NCBI GenBank assembly: GCA_016931935.1
Contig: JAFGDW010000126.1
Location: forward strand, 1-33,665
Source: Candidatus Zhuqueibacterota bacterium
GTDB taxonomy: Bacteria; Zhuqueibacterota; Zhuqueibacteria; Thermofontimicrobiales; Thiofontviventaceae
DNA: 33,665 nucleotides
Direction of reading: 5' to 3'
Part shown: one piece after another, positions 16,932 through 25,132 of the stretch
Position numbering within the stretch: the first letter of the stretch is position 1
Layout: every line of letters begins with the position of its first letter
The notes under the pieces: generated by a model
The model's database searches: none
The model's input: only the letters and a program-made list of their open reading frames with translations
What the model was told of the DNA's origin: nothing
Made by a program: the position numbers and the translations under genes

Positions 16932-18200
16932 GTGAAAGACTTCTCTCACGACGTTGATTCGAGCACTGCCGTGGAGCCTCAATATACAGTTGGAAGATCA
17001 TCCTCCGGATATGTCAGAAATCGCCCGCTGGATCAATTCAAAATAGAAAAATTTCCGCGTGAATTCAGAAAAGATATTCTGGGATCACTGGATTATCGTT
17101 TTCTGATTATCCTCATTGTGACGTTTGTCGTTGAGCTTGCCATTATTCTGTTTCTAGAGCACTACGTTCCTCAGGAGATAGATGCAACGACAATTTCAAA
17201 TATTCAGCAACAATATGTCGATTTACTGCTGGAAGACAAACTGGAACCAACCACAGGATCGTCGACATTACAGGAAATAACCGGAAACGCAAGCGGAGAA
17301 TCAATAGACCACCAAACATTAACCGGCCTGTCCGAGTGGATGGATATATTCGCAGATCGTGCGCTGGAATCGTTTGAAGATACCCCGGTATTTTCGCCTA
17401 CCGTTCAGGCGCCACCCCAACAGAAAACGCAGGAAACACTTGTCCCCACGCGTGAGCAGGTATCAACCGCCCGGGCAAATGCTACGGTCGAACGCGCCCG
17501 TTCACGTGAAGACCTCGAGCAGGAAGTCAGCAACATCGGTTTGTTAGGTATGCTTAGCGGAAAAAGCGCGAACTACGATTATGAGTATATTGATGATCTG
17601 CTCGATTATGCGGAATTAAATGCCGACCATTTTGCAAATGTGCTTTCTAAACTAAATTCAATTCAGGTACCCCGACACAATACCGCCGGTTACATTATTA
17701 GTCAACGACGCCGGAATGAACTTGGTGGCGGCGAATTAAAACGCGGCCGTGTAAATGCCGACGGTGCGATTGCTGCCGCAGTGGAAGATATTGATCCATT
17801 AGCCGAAGCAAAAACCACGACCGTTGCCCGCCAAATGAAATACGAAGATGTGCCATCGAGTACGAATGCGCTGGAAAAATTACAGCCCCAGCCGGGCAGC
17901 GGCGTCCGGCGTGAAGCCAAAGATGTGATGCGTGTTGTTCAGTCTCATAAGCGCGCCCTGCAGGATTGTTATAAACAAACCTTGAAACGGAATCCGGCCA
18001 TCCGTGGTAAAATTGTTATTCGCTTCACGGTGAGTCCGATGGGTGAAGTGGTGGATGCTGCTGTTGTCAACTCCACATTAAACGATGCTGAAATGGAAGA
18101 GTGTCTGACCTATCGCATCAGCCGTTGGCGCGATTTCGGATATTGCGATCCGGCATTTGGAGACATTACCTACAAGCAAGTGTTTAATTTTGGGAAGTAG
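16932..18200 (+). CDS. TonB-like protein with AgmX/PglI C-terminal domain
   Basis: A 422-residue membrane-anchored periplasmic protein. One transmembrane helix lies at about 55-77 after a cytoplasmic N-terminus, and a long polar, partly Glu/Ala/Arg-rich linker follows. The C-terminal domain (about 325-420) matches the AgmX/PglI type: HKRALQDCYKQTLKRNP, GKIVIRFTVSPMGEV and a short ISRWRDFG-type segment. This fold is related to TonB C-terminal domains and is found in gliding and envelope complexes of myxobacteria and FCB bacteria. Two Cys in the domain (RALQDCYK and MEECLTY) could form a disulfide. Translation starts at GTG 16932 with TGGAG upstream. No ExbB/ExbD genes are in the window, so its motor partner, if any, lies elsewhere. 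Confidence 0.84.
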   Translation: MKDFSHDVDSSTAVEPQYTVGRSSSGYVRNRPLDQFKIEKFPREFRKDILGSLDYRFLIILIVTFVVELAIILFLEHYVPQEIDATTISNIQQQYVDLLLEDKLEPTTGSSTLQEITGNASGESIDHQTLTGLSEWMDIFADRALESFEDTPVFSPTVQAPPQQKTQETLVPTREQVSTARANATVERARSREDLEQEVSNIGLLGMLSGKSANYDYEYIDDLLDYAELNADHFANVLSKLNSIQVPRHNTAGYIISQRRRNELGGGELKRGRVNADGAIAAAVEDIDPLAEAKTTTVARQMKYEDVPSSTNALEKLQPQPGSGVRREAKDVMRVVQSHKRALQDCYKQTLKRNPAIRGKIVIRFTVSPMGEVVDAAVVNSTLNDAEMEECLTYRISRWRDFGYCDPAFGDITYKQVFNFGK

Positions 18201-18314
18201 TTTTAGTATTCCAAATAATTTGCGAAATATCAATTATAAAATGTATGCTTCGATATAGTTTGTGCCTCGAACAGGGTGGTTTGACGCTGCGAGATGGCAA
18301 ACTTAGCATCCATT

Positions 18315-18333
18315 CCCTGAGCTTGTCAAAGGG
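18315..18333. repeat. Dispersed repeat CTGAGCTTGTCRAAG
   Basis: CCCTGAGCTTGTCAAAGGG can itself fold (CCCT/AGGG). It differs by one base from the reverse complement of CTTCGACAAGCTCAG at 7565-7579 and by two from 7600-7614. Such short CTGAGCTTGTCGAAG strings are scattered in many bacterial genomes. Confidence 0.55.
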
Positions 18334-18555
18334 AACGCTTCAATTAGTTTTAGACACTAATGTTATGTATCATCCAATCTGCTGTTAACGATTGGTTTTT
18401 AGTTATTGGGTCACATGCTGATAGGTGAATGCTGCACGCTAACGCTTTTTGTTTCTCGCTAATTTATTCAACTCCCACCTTTTCCAACTATCAATATTTT
18501 GAAAAATTATCTTGCTATTTTCGCGATTGTGTAGTATTTTACACGATGCATGAAC

Positions 18556-18564
18556 TGCTATAAT
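18556..18564 (+). promoter_or_regulatory. Candidate extended -10 promoter
   Basis: TGCTATAAT is a perfect extended -10 (TGn plus TATAAT at 18559-18564). The matching -35 region is poor, which extended -10 promoters tolerate. It lies about 50 nt before the start of the HypE-like gene. Confidence 0.45.
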
Positions 18565-18616
18565 GTATTGATTTTCGAATGCATGTGGATTGCTATTAAC
18601 GGATGATCTGACAGGA

Positions 18617-19642
18617 ATGGCTGATACAAATAAATTTTTTTCAACAGGCAAACTACCTCACGACGTACTGAATCGTCTTATCAACAAATATACTTCAACC
18701 ATTAATGATGTTGTCATTGGCTCCAGAATTGGCATGGATGCCACGGTTATTGATTGGGGCGATCGCTACCTGGTTGCGAAAACCGATCCGATCACGTTCG
18801 TTACAGATGAAATCGGTTTTTATGCAATCAATATTAACGCTAATGATATTGCCTGTATGGGAGCCATTCCGCGGTGGTTTCTGGCGACGTTACTATTGCC
18901 GGAGCAGGGGACGTCTGAAAAGATGGTCGAGCGTATTTTTCAGCAAATTGCCACGGCAGCGCGTGAACATAATATTGCCTTTTGCGGGGGGCATACGGAA
19001 GTGACGTACGGGATTAATCGTCCTGTCATTATTGGCCAGATGCTGGGTGAAGCGCCAAAGGATAAATTGATCGGCTTGCAAAAGGCTCAGCCTGATGACG
19101 ATATCCTGCTCACAAAGGGAATCGCCATTGAAGCAACATCCATTATTGCCCGTGAGTATGGCAACGATTTGACAGATGCATTTTCGATCGATTTTGTTAA
19201 ACAGTGTCAAAATTTTATTCATACTCCCGGTATTTCAGTGTTGAAGGAAGCAGCGATTGCCACGCAGTTTGACGAAGTTCATGCCCTGCACGATCTGACG
19301 GAAGGCGGACTTGCTGTCGGCTTGTTTGAGTTGGCAAAGGCATCGGGCACGGGCTTACGGGTGGAATGTGACATGGTGGATATTTTCCCGGAAAGCAAAC
19401 TGCTGTGTGATATTTATGAACTTGATCCGTTTGGCGCCATTGCCTCCGGCGCTTTATTGATTTCATGTGCGCCATCCGTAAGTCATGACTTATTAAGTGA
19501 ATTGGAAAAACAAAATATCTCCGGCTGCAAAATTGGTAAGATCCTGGCGCCGGAATTTGGTATTAAAATGATCTCCTACGAGGGAACCGAACAGAACCTG
19601 CCTTATTTTGAACGCGATGAAATAATCAAACTGTACGAATAA
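18617..19642 (+). CDS. AIR synthase-related (HypE-like) protein
   Basis: A 341-residue cytoplasmic protein of the PurM/HypE/ThiL/SelD ATP-binding superfamily. The N-terminal half carries the usual Asp-rich and Asn/Asp motifs (MDATVIDWG, TDPITFVTDEIG, INANDIACMG), followed by FCGGHTEVT. The C-terminal half has LHDLTEGGLAVGLFELA. These bind ATP and a carboxyl or amide substrate in family members. True HypE ends in a catalytic C-terminal Cys; this protein ends in IIKLYE and no hydrogenase genes are nearby, so hydrogenase maturation is unlikely. I prefer ATG 18617 because family members start just before the TGKLP segment. A TTG at 18590 would add nine residues. Real substrate unknown. Confidence 0.84.
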   Translation: MADTNKFFSTGKLPHDVLNRLINKYTSTINDVVIGSRIGMDATVIDWGDRYLVAKTDPITFVTDEIGFYAININANDIACMGAIPRWFLATLLLPEQGTSEKMVERIFQQIATAAREHNIAFCGGHTEVTYGINRPVIIGQMLGEAPKDKLIGLQKAQPDDDILLTKGIAIEATSIIAREYGNDLTDAFSIDFVKQCQNFIHTPGISVLKEAAIATQFDEVHALHDLTEGGLAVGLFELAKASGTGLRVECDMVDIFPESKLLCDIYELDPFGAIASGALLISCAPSVSHDLLSELEKQNISGCKIGKILAPEFGIKMISYEGTEQNLPYFERDEIIKLYE

Positions 19643-19703
19643 GCGCCAGCGTTGGAATAGCCGAACACGTTCCACAAACATGGAATTATCCAGGGGAGGA
19701 TAT

Positions 19704-20372
19704 ATGGCTTTTCAGATAGAATGGATTGAAAGTCAGTTTTTTGATCCCGGCAAAATTGCTAATCAAATGATCATCGTGCACCACACCGGAAGTAATAATG
19801 GACAAGTTAATAGTTTTGAAGGTACAATAAGCTGGTTTAAGCCTGCCACCTGGCGCACTTACAGTCAGGTATCCGCTCAATATATTATTGCCCGAGAAGA
19901 GCGACCAATTGTTCAAATGGTTCGTGATGACGATACCGCCTGGCATGCAGGACGCAGCGAATGGATCATTGATGGGCATAAGTATACTGAACTCAATAAT
20001 CGCAGCATTGGCATCGAGTTACAAGGTGACGGAAATCTTGTCGGCTATACCCAATTTCAATACGAAGCGTTGATTTGGCTGATTCGGCAAAAAATGCAAA
20101 AGTATAATGTCCCCCTCGAACTGGTTCGCGGGCATCAGGAAATATCCACTCAAAAGGTAGATCCGGGACGTTTATTTGACTGGAATTGGGTGCGGAATCA
20201 GTTAAGCTCGGTGAGCGTTAATGTCCCAAACACACCGCCTGCCGATGTCGTTGATTCGGATAATGATGGCGTCGTTTACACCGATCCTAATCATGATGTC
20301 TATATCCCGGATGGGCGTGACCGAAGCTTGTTCGGTCGGATTGTCGAAGCTATTTTCTCATTGTTCAAATAG
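19704..20372 (+). CDS. N-acetylmuramoyl-L-alanine amidase (Amidase_2), endolysin-like
   Basis: A 222-residue zinc amidase that would cleave the bond between N-acetylmuramic acid and L-alanine in peptidoglycan. The Amidase_2/PGRP fold is clear: IIVHHTGS (His26 ligand), SAQYIIAREERPIVQMV, AWHAG, SIGIELQG, and the second-His/third-ligand block RGHQEI...KVDPGRLFDW (His144, Asp153 in place of the common Cys). There is no signal peptide. The tail has a calcium-loop-like DSDNDG (184-189) and an amphipathic C-terminal helix (about 207-222). The start at 19704 has a strong GGGGAGG; an ATG at 19680 is less likely. Two small membrane protein genes follow within 8 bp and with overlap, giving an endolysin-holin arrangement. 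Confidence 0.87.
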   Translation: MAFQIEWIESQFFDPGKIANQMIIVHHTGSNNGQVNSFEGTISWFKPATWRTYSQVSAQYIIAREERPIVQMVRDDDTAWHAGRSEWIIDGHKYTELNNRSIGIELQGDGNLVGYTQFQYEALIWLIRQKMQKYNVPLELVRGHQEISTQKVDPGRLFDWNWVRNQLSSVSVNVPNTPPADVVDSDNDGVVYTDPNHDVYIPDGRDRSLFGRIVEAIFSLFK

Positions 20373-20380
20373 GAGGCAAT

Positions 20381-20665
20381 ATGCCGACTCAAATTTCGCC
20401 TGATCAGATGGCAAAGAATGAACAGCAAGTGCTTGACTTTATCAAAAAAATGTGGGGACAAACTCAGGAGAAAAAGATCTGGGCACGCTTAATCACCGCG
20501 GTTATAATTATAATTGCCATATATCAGGAACTGGGAACAGATATACATTTAACCGATACATGGAAGGAAATAACTATAATAGTGATTGCCGGCTATTTTG
20601 GTGTTGCGACTTATCGAACCACATTTCGCTACATTTTTCAAGCAAAGGGAGAAGAAAATGAGTGA
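20381..20665 (+). CDS. Small holin-like membrane protein 1
   Basis: A 94-residue protein with two hydrophobic segments, about 36-49 (LITAVIIIIAIYQE region) and 65-80 (ITIIVIAGYFGVATY region), a charged N-terminus and a charged tail. It has the size and topology of a holin, though I cannot assign it to a named holin family. It aligns along its length with the next gene product: KK[IL]xxR[IL]ITxVI, IA[IV]Y[QE]EL, DxWxE[IL]T, YF and a final AK. A strong AGGAGG overlaps the end of the amidase gene 8 bp upstream. The stop overlaps the next start by 8 bp. A pore for the signal-less amidase is the natural inference from position; no test is possible here. Confidence 0.78.
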   Translation: MPTQISPDQMAKNEQQVLDFIKKMWGQTQEKKIWARLITAVIIIIAIYQELGTDIHLTDTWKEITIIVIAGYFGVATYRTTFRYIFQAKGEENE

Positions 20666-20927
20666 CCAAACTCAAACTACGATTGATAAGCCAACCATGA
20701 CTTTTCTGGAGGCTCTGGATGATCAGGCTGAAAATAAAAAACTAATTTCCCGGATCATTACTTTTGTTATTTTGGGCATTGCTGTTTATGAAGAATTGTT
20801 CGTCACAAATGGTTTAAAGGATAATTGGATGGAATTAACGAAGTGGTGCCTGCTTTATTATTTCAGCCGATCCGCTGTGGAAAAAATTGCCAAATATGTG
20901 AATGCGAAAAGTCAACCGCAGGCATAA
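20658..20927 (+). CDS. Small holin-like membrane protein 2 (paralog of the preceding gene)
   Basis: An 89-residue membrane protein with hydrophobic segments at about 32-45 (IITFVILGIAVYEE region) and 63-72 (WCLLYYF region). It is homologous to the preceding 94-residue protein with no obvious gaps across the core, so the pair arose by tandem duplication. Paired holin/antiholin genes are known in phage lysis cassettes. I chose ATG 20658, which has GGGAGAAG just upstream and overlaps the previous stop (ATGAGTGA); an in-frame ATG at 20586 lies well inside the preceding gene. A terminator follows, closing the three-gene unit. Confidence 0.78.
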   Translation: MSDQTQTTIDKPTMTFLEALDDQAENKKLISRIITFVILGIAVYEELFVTNGLKDNWMELTKWCLLYYFSRSAVEKIAKYVNAKSQPQA

Positions 20928-20997
20928 ATGTACTAATCAAACAGCAATTTATTTTCGCGCAGCATCATGGTTATTCCGACAGGTTTAAAATTTTAAT

Positions 20998-21029
20998 AAC
21001 CGTCTGAGATTTTTTTAGACGGTTTTTTT
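20998..21029 (+). terminator. Rho-independent terminator
   Basis: AACCGTCT (20998-21005) pairs perfectly with AGACGGTT (21017-21024) around an 11-nt loop, followed by a run of T to 21029. It ends the amidase/holin-like unit about 70 nt after the last stop codon and separates it from the PorU-like genes. Confidence 0.88.
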
Positions 21030-21181
21030 ATGCGTGAATAATGGAGGCAGCGTGTAATTGATGTTATTTGAAAGTCACATAATTTACCGCTTGAATATGA
21101 ATCCACAAAAATCGGAAACAAAAACAGCAGCAGGTGAGTTTTAATTATACAATGGAAAAATTGACCAATCAGACGAGACTT

Positions 21182-24100
21182 ATGAAACGGATATTAATTG
21201 GTGCGCTTATTACTGGTTTTGCTAGTATCGCCGTCGCTGCTGAAGATGTAACTATAAATCAAACCCAAGCAAACAGCCTGGTAATTGATTTCTCCCCACT
21301 TAATTGGCAAATTGAGCAGAGTATTGCCAATGGGGTTACCTATACTCATGTTAAATTTCAACAAGCTGAAAGCTACTTTTCGCCTGGCGAGCCAGATGTC
21401 CCGGCCAGGCGAATTATGGTTGGCGTACCGCTATCCGGGAATGTTACCTGGCAGATAACAACTACGGAAGCGGGAAATAAAATTAGTGGACGAATGCTTC
21501 CGGTCGTCGAAACCGGCTTGAGTCGCCCTTACACCGAGCAAGAAGAAATTTACCAGTCAAACCTTGCCTTCCCCAAAGCTCGTGTTGAAGTCAGCAAACC
21601 AATGTGGTACCGCGATCAGCGCATTGTGTTTGTTACTTTGTATCCGCTAAGCTTTTCACCGACAGAACAAACAATTCAATTATGGAATCGAATTACAGTT
21701 CAACTTCAGTTTCAGGGTAGTAATCTGCAAAAGTCGGAAAAATCGTTAAAATTAAAATATGAACCGGATTATCAATCCACCATTGCCAATTATGAGCAAG
21801 CTAAAAAATGGCGACGCGTTGAAAACAAGAGTGCACGGAAGCAATCAGTTCAAAAAAGCAGTGATAACTGGTATAAAATTTCCATTCAGGAAGAAGGCAT
21901 GTATAAACTGACAGGAAAATTTCTGTCAGATAACGATATTTCTATCCAGTCGATTGATCCGGCAACGGTTAAAATTTATAATAACGGCGGTCGTGAACTA
22001 CCGCGCGAGTTAGATACACCGCGCCCCCAGTCACTTATTGAAAATGCAATTCAATTCGTGGATGTGAACAATGATGGCAAGCTGGACAACTCCGATTACT
22101 TTCTGTTTTACGGCAAAGCTGTTGATGGCTGGCAATGGGATGGTCATTTTTCCCACTATATCAATCATTACACAAAGAATAATATTTACTGGTTGACCTG
22201 GGGTGACGATCCCGGTAAGCGGATGCAAACGGTAGCACTTGATTCATCGATCCCGGCTGTTGATATCCAGTCGACGTGGGGCCATGTATATAGTGAGCAG
22301 GAATTGGAAAATCCGCTGGATTCGGGAATTGATTGGTACGGGGTAGCGCTTACGGCTGGGTCAACAAGTTCGAAAACCAAAACATATGGTTTTACGCTCA
22401 ACAGTGCGATCGAACATGATTCACTGACCGTCGTGGCACGGGTGGTAACGGCTGCCGGTGGCGATCATGGATTCCAGTTTCTTATGAATAATCACGTGCT
22501 TGGTTCCATCAGTGTGTCGGGTATACGGGGAAGCAGTTATATCTACCTCAAGGAAGGACTATTCGAGCAGACAACAACGTATTTGGTTAATGGTTATAAT
22601 CAGTTTAAGATTAACTATAATCCACCTGAGATAAGTTCAAAATCGTATGTCGACTGGGTTGAATTGCATTATAAAAGGCATTTGAATGCTGATGATAATG
22701 CCATTGTTTTCTATTCACCCGCAGAACAGGGAACATATCGCTACCATCTTGGCAATTTCACAAAATCAGCAATTCATGCCTATGACCTGACCTCATTTAG
22801 TGATGTACGTACGTTCAATGTTTCTACACTATTCGAAGGAAGTTTCACTATATCGGATACGACAAACGCACACCATCCGAAACACTATCTGGCAATTGCC
22901 GACGATCAATTCCTGACATCCATGGAAATCGAAAAGGATGTTGTCGCCGATTTACGAAATATACAAACGCCGGCAGATTTTATAATTATCACGCATGATG
23001 ATTTTTATGAGCAGGCATTGGCGCTTGAAAGTCTGCGAGAAAATTGTGACGATCTGCAAACCACAGTCGTGAAAATTTCAGACGTATATGACGATTTCTC
23101 ATGGGGATTGTTTGATCCGGTTGCGATACGAGATTTTGTGAAATTCGCGTATGAAAATTGGGGAAATCCGGGTTATGTGTTGTTAATAGGCACCGGAGAT
23201 TACGATTACCGCAACATACTTGATCCTGTGGATAATAACTGGATTCCACCGTATCAGTCGGATGATATGTATGAGGTTGACAGTCGCGCTCGCGACGATT
23301 ATTACGTTTGTGTCAGCGGTGACGATGATATTATGGATCTGGCGATTGGCCGGCTGCCGGTTCGCAATCCCGATCAGGCGCGAATTGCTGTACGCAAGAT
23401 TATCGATTATCATAATACGCCAGCCCCGGGCGATTGGCGAAATTCAATTACAATGGTCGCAGATGATGTTCATGGTGAATACGCTGATGTGTACGAACCA
23501 GAACATACCACCGACACTGAACAGATAATCAACAGAGTCATTCCCGAATCGTTTAACATTAATAAAATTTACCTGATTGATTATCCTGAAGTTTATACAG
23601 CATCGATTACCGGTATTCGCAAACCCGCGGCACAGGCAGCAATTCTGGATGCGATCAACAAGGGGACACTGGTTATCAATTACATTGGGCACGGTCGCTA
23701 CGATTTGTGGGCGCATGAGGTGGTGCTCGATATGAAGACAGATCTGGACAAGATTCAGAATGGAAACAAATTAGCGCTATGGGTTGCTGCGACGTGTTAT
23801 TTCGGGCGTTTCGACAATCCTGATTACGAAAGTATGAGTGAAGAGTTGGTAATCAAACCGGATGGCGGGGCGATTGCCGTGTATGCCTCAGCCCGGCTCG
23901 CACAATCTGGTCCGAATGCCGCGTTGACCGAATTGTTTTACGAAAAATTGTTCCCAACAGCATATCATACGGTGCGTATCGGCGATGCTGTTAAAAATGC
24001 CAAAAATGCCCGCGGCAATTATTTGAACGATCAAAAGACACATCTGTTTGGTGATCCGACGATTATATTGGCAAATCCCAAATTAAAAGCTTCCATAAAA

Positions 24101-25117
24101 CGCATCGCACCGGATTCGATTGAAGCCTTGAAGCAGTTGACGGTTTCCGGAGAAATTCTAAAAGATGGTGTCGTCTGGCCGGATTTTAACGGCGAAGTGC
24201 TGGTTAATGTATTTGATTCCCAAAAGAAACGAGTTTATTCATACCAAAACGATCAATATAAAATTCGGTACACCTTGCCAGGCAATAGTATTTTCCGTGG
24301 CCAGGCGACAATAAATAAAGGGCAGTTTCAGGTGAAGTTTATCGTGCCAAAGGACATCACCTACGGTGGGGATGACGGCCGAATTAGCGTGTTTTTTGAT
24401 GATGCAATTAATGCCGGTACCGGATTTTATGATAATATTGGTGTTGGCGGCACCGATACATCACTGGTCGATATTGTTGGTCCTGAAATACATTTGGCAG
24501 CAAATGAGCAATCTTTGTTCGATGGCGCCATTATTGAAGGCAATCAAATTCTCAAGATTGAATTAAGCGATAGTATAAGTGGAATTAATATCGCCGGTGC
24601 CATTGGGCACAATATCACTGTCACCGTGGATGGACGGAAACAGGATATTACCGATACGTTTAAATATAACCCGGACAGCTACACAACCGGACATGCGGAA
24701 TATCAATTGGAGAATTTGTCCGAGGGATTGCATCACTTGAGCGTGAAAGCGTGGGATAATAGCAATAATTCCAGTGAGCAGTCGATTCAGTTTACGCTTG
24801 TGCCTGCGGGGCAATTATCCTTGCAACGTGTGTTAAATTACCCGAATCCGATTTTCAATGAAACTGATTTCACATTTCTTGCAAACAGATCTTGCGAGGT
24901 AACGATTAAAATATATACAGTCGCCGGTCGGCTCATTCGGGTGTTGGATGCGAACTGGGCGGAAGCAGGTTTTAACCGAATCCATTGGGATGGTCGGGAT
25001 GAAGATGGTGACGAACTTGCCAACGGAGTTTACTTATACAAGGTAAAGGCGAAATCTGATAATGCGAATAGTCCTGCTACCGCGGAGACTGTTCAAAAAC
25101 TTATGATCATGCGATAA
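21182..25117 (+). CDS. porU: PorU-like C25 (gingipain-type) peptidase/sortase, copy 1
   Basis: A 1311-residue secreted protein matching the type IX secretion sortase PorU. After a signal peptide (MKRILIGALITGFASIAVAA) come the PorU N-terminal landmarks: WYKISIQEEGMYKLTGKFL, VKIYNNGGRELPRE and DYFLFYGKAVDGWQWD. The C25 domain follows, with LLIGTGDYDYRN, catalytic IGHG (His837) and AATCYFGRF (Cys872). Their 35-residue spacing is close to that in gingipains. Next comes the post-catalytic block PGNSIFRG...FIVPKDITYGG. The last 90 residues (from about LNYPNPIF) form a FlgD-like/T9SS sorting-type domain. In T9SS bacteria PorU removes cargo C-terminal signals at the outer membrane. Start uncertain: ATG 21152 or GTG 21134 are alternatives with no better ribosome site. 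Confidence 0.87.
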   Translation: MKRILIGALITGFASIAVAAEDVTINQTQANSLVIDFSPLNWQIEQSIANGVTYTHVKFQQAESYFSPGEPDVPARRIMVGVPLSGNVTWQITTTEAGNKISGRMLPVVETGLSRPYTEQEEIYQSNLAFPKARVEVSKPMWYRDQRIVFVTLYPLSFSPTEQTIQLWNRITVQLQFQGSNLQKSEKSLKLKYEPDYQSTIANYEQAKKWRRVENKSARKQSVQKSSDNWYKISIQEEGMYKLTGKFLSDNDISIQSIDPATVKIYNNGGRELPRELDTPRPQSLIENAIQFVDVNNDGKLDNSDYFLFYGKAVDGWQWDGHFSHYINHYTKNNIYWLTWGDDPGKRMQTVALDSSIPAVDIQSTWGHVYSEQELENPLDSGIDWYGVALTAGSTSSKTKTYGFTLNSAIEHDSLTVVARVVTAAGGDHGFQFLMNNHVLGSISVSGIRGSSYIYLKEGLFEQTTTYLVNGYNQFKINYNPPEISSKSYVDWVELHYKRHLNADDNAIVFYSPAEQGTYRYHLGNFTKSAIHAYDLTSFSDVRTFNVSTLFEGSFTISDTTNAHHPKHYLAIADDQFLTSMEIEKDVVADLRNIQTPADFIIITHDDFYEQALALESLRENCDDLQTTVVKISDVYDDFSWGLFDPVAIRDFVKFAYENWGNPGYVLLIGTGDYDYRNILDPVDNNWIPPYQSDDMYEVDSRARDDYYVCVSGDDDIMDLAIGRLPVRNPDQARIAVRKIIDYHNTPAPGDWRNSITMVADDVHGEYADVYEPEHTTDTEQIINRVIPESFNINKIYLIDYPEVYTASITGIRKPAAQAAILDAINKGTLVINYIGHGRYDLWAHEVVLDMKTDLDKIQNGNKLALWVAATCYFGRFDNPDYESMSEELVIKPDGGAIAVYASARLAQSGPNAALTELFYEKLFPTAYHTVRIGDAVKNAKNARGNYLNDQKTHLFGDPTIILANPKLKASIKRIAPDSIEALKQLTVSGEILKDGVVWPDFNGEVLVNVFDSQKKRVYSYQNDQYKIRYTLPGNSIFRGQATINKGQFQVKFIVPKDITYGGDDGRISVFFDDAINAGTGFYDNIGVGGTDTSLVDIVGPEIHLAANEQSLFDGAIIEGNQILKIELSDSISGINIAGAIGHNITVTVDGRKQDITDTFKYNPDSYTTGHAEYQLENLSEGLHHLSVKAWDNSNNSSEQSIQFTLVPAGQLSLQRVLNYPNPIFNETDFTFLANRSCEVTIKIYTVAGRLIRVLDANWAEAGFNRIHWDGRDEDGDELANGVYLYKVKAKSDNANSPATAETVQKLMIMR

Positions 25118-25132
25118 TTGCGGGAGTTTTCC

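Larger units (their letters stand above)
18201..18616. other. Intergenic region with dispersed repeat and promoter
   Basis: No credible gene. It contains a short repeat also found inside element copy 2 (18315-18333) and, close to the next gene, an extended -10 promoter candidate. Part of it looks like remnant repeat sequence. Confidence 0.55.

Noticed and set aside
19704..20927. The amidase and small membrane genes as part of an intact prophage
   Set aside because: Flanking genes are ordinary chromosomal genes and no capsid, terminase, tail or integrase gene is present; only the lysis-type module is seen.
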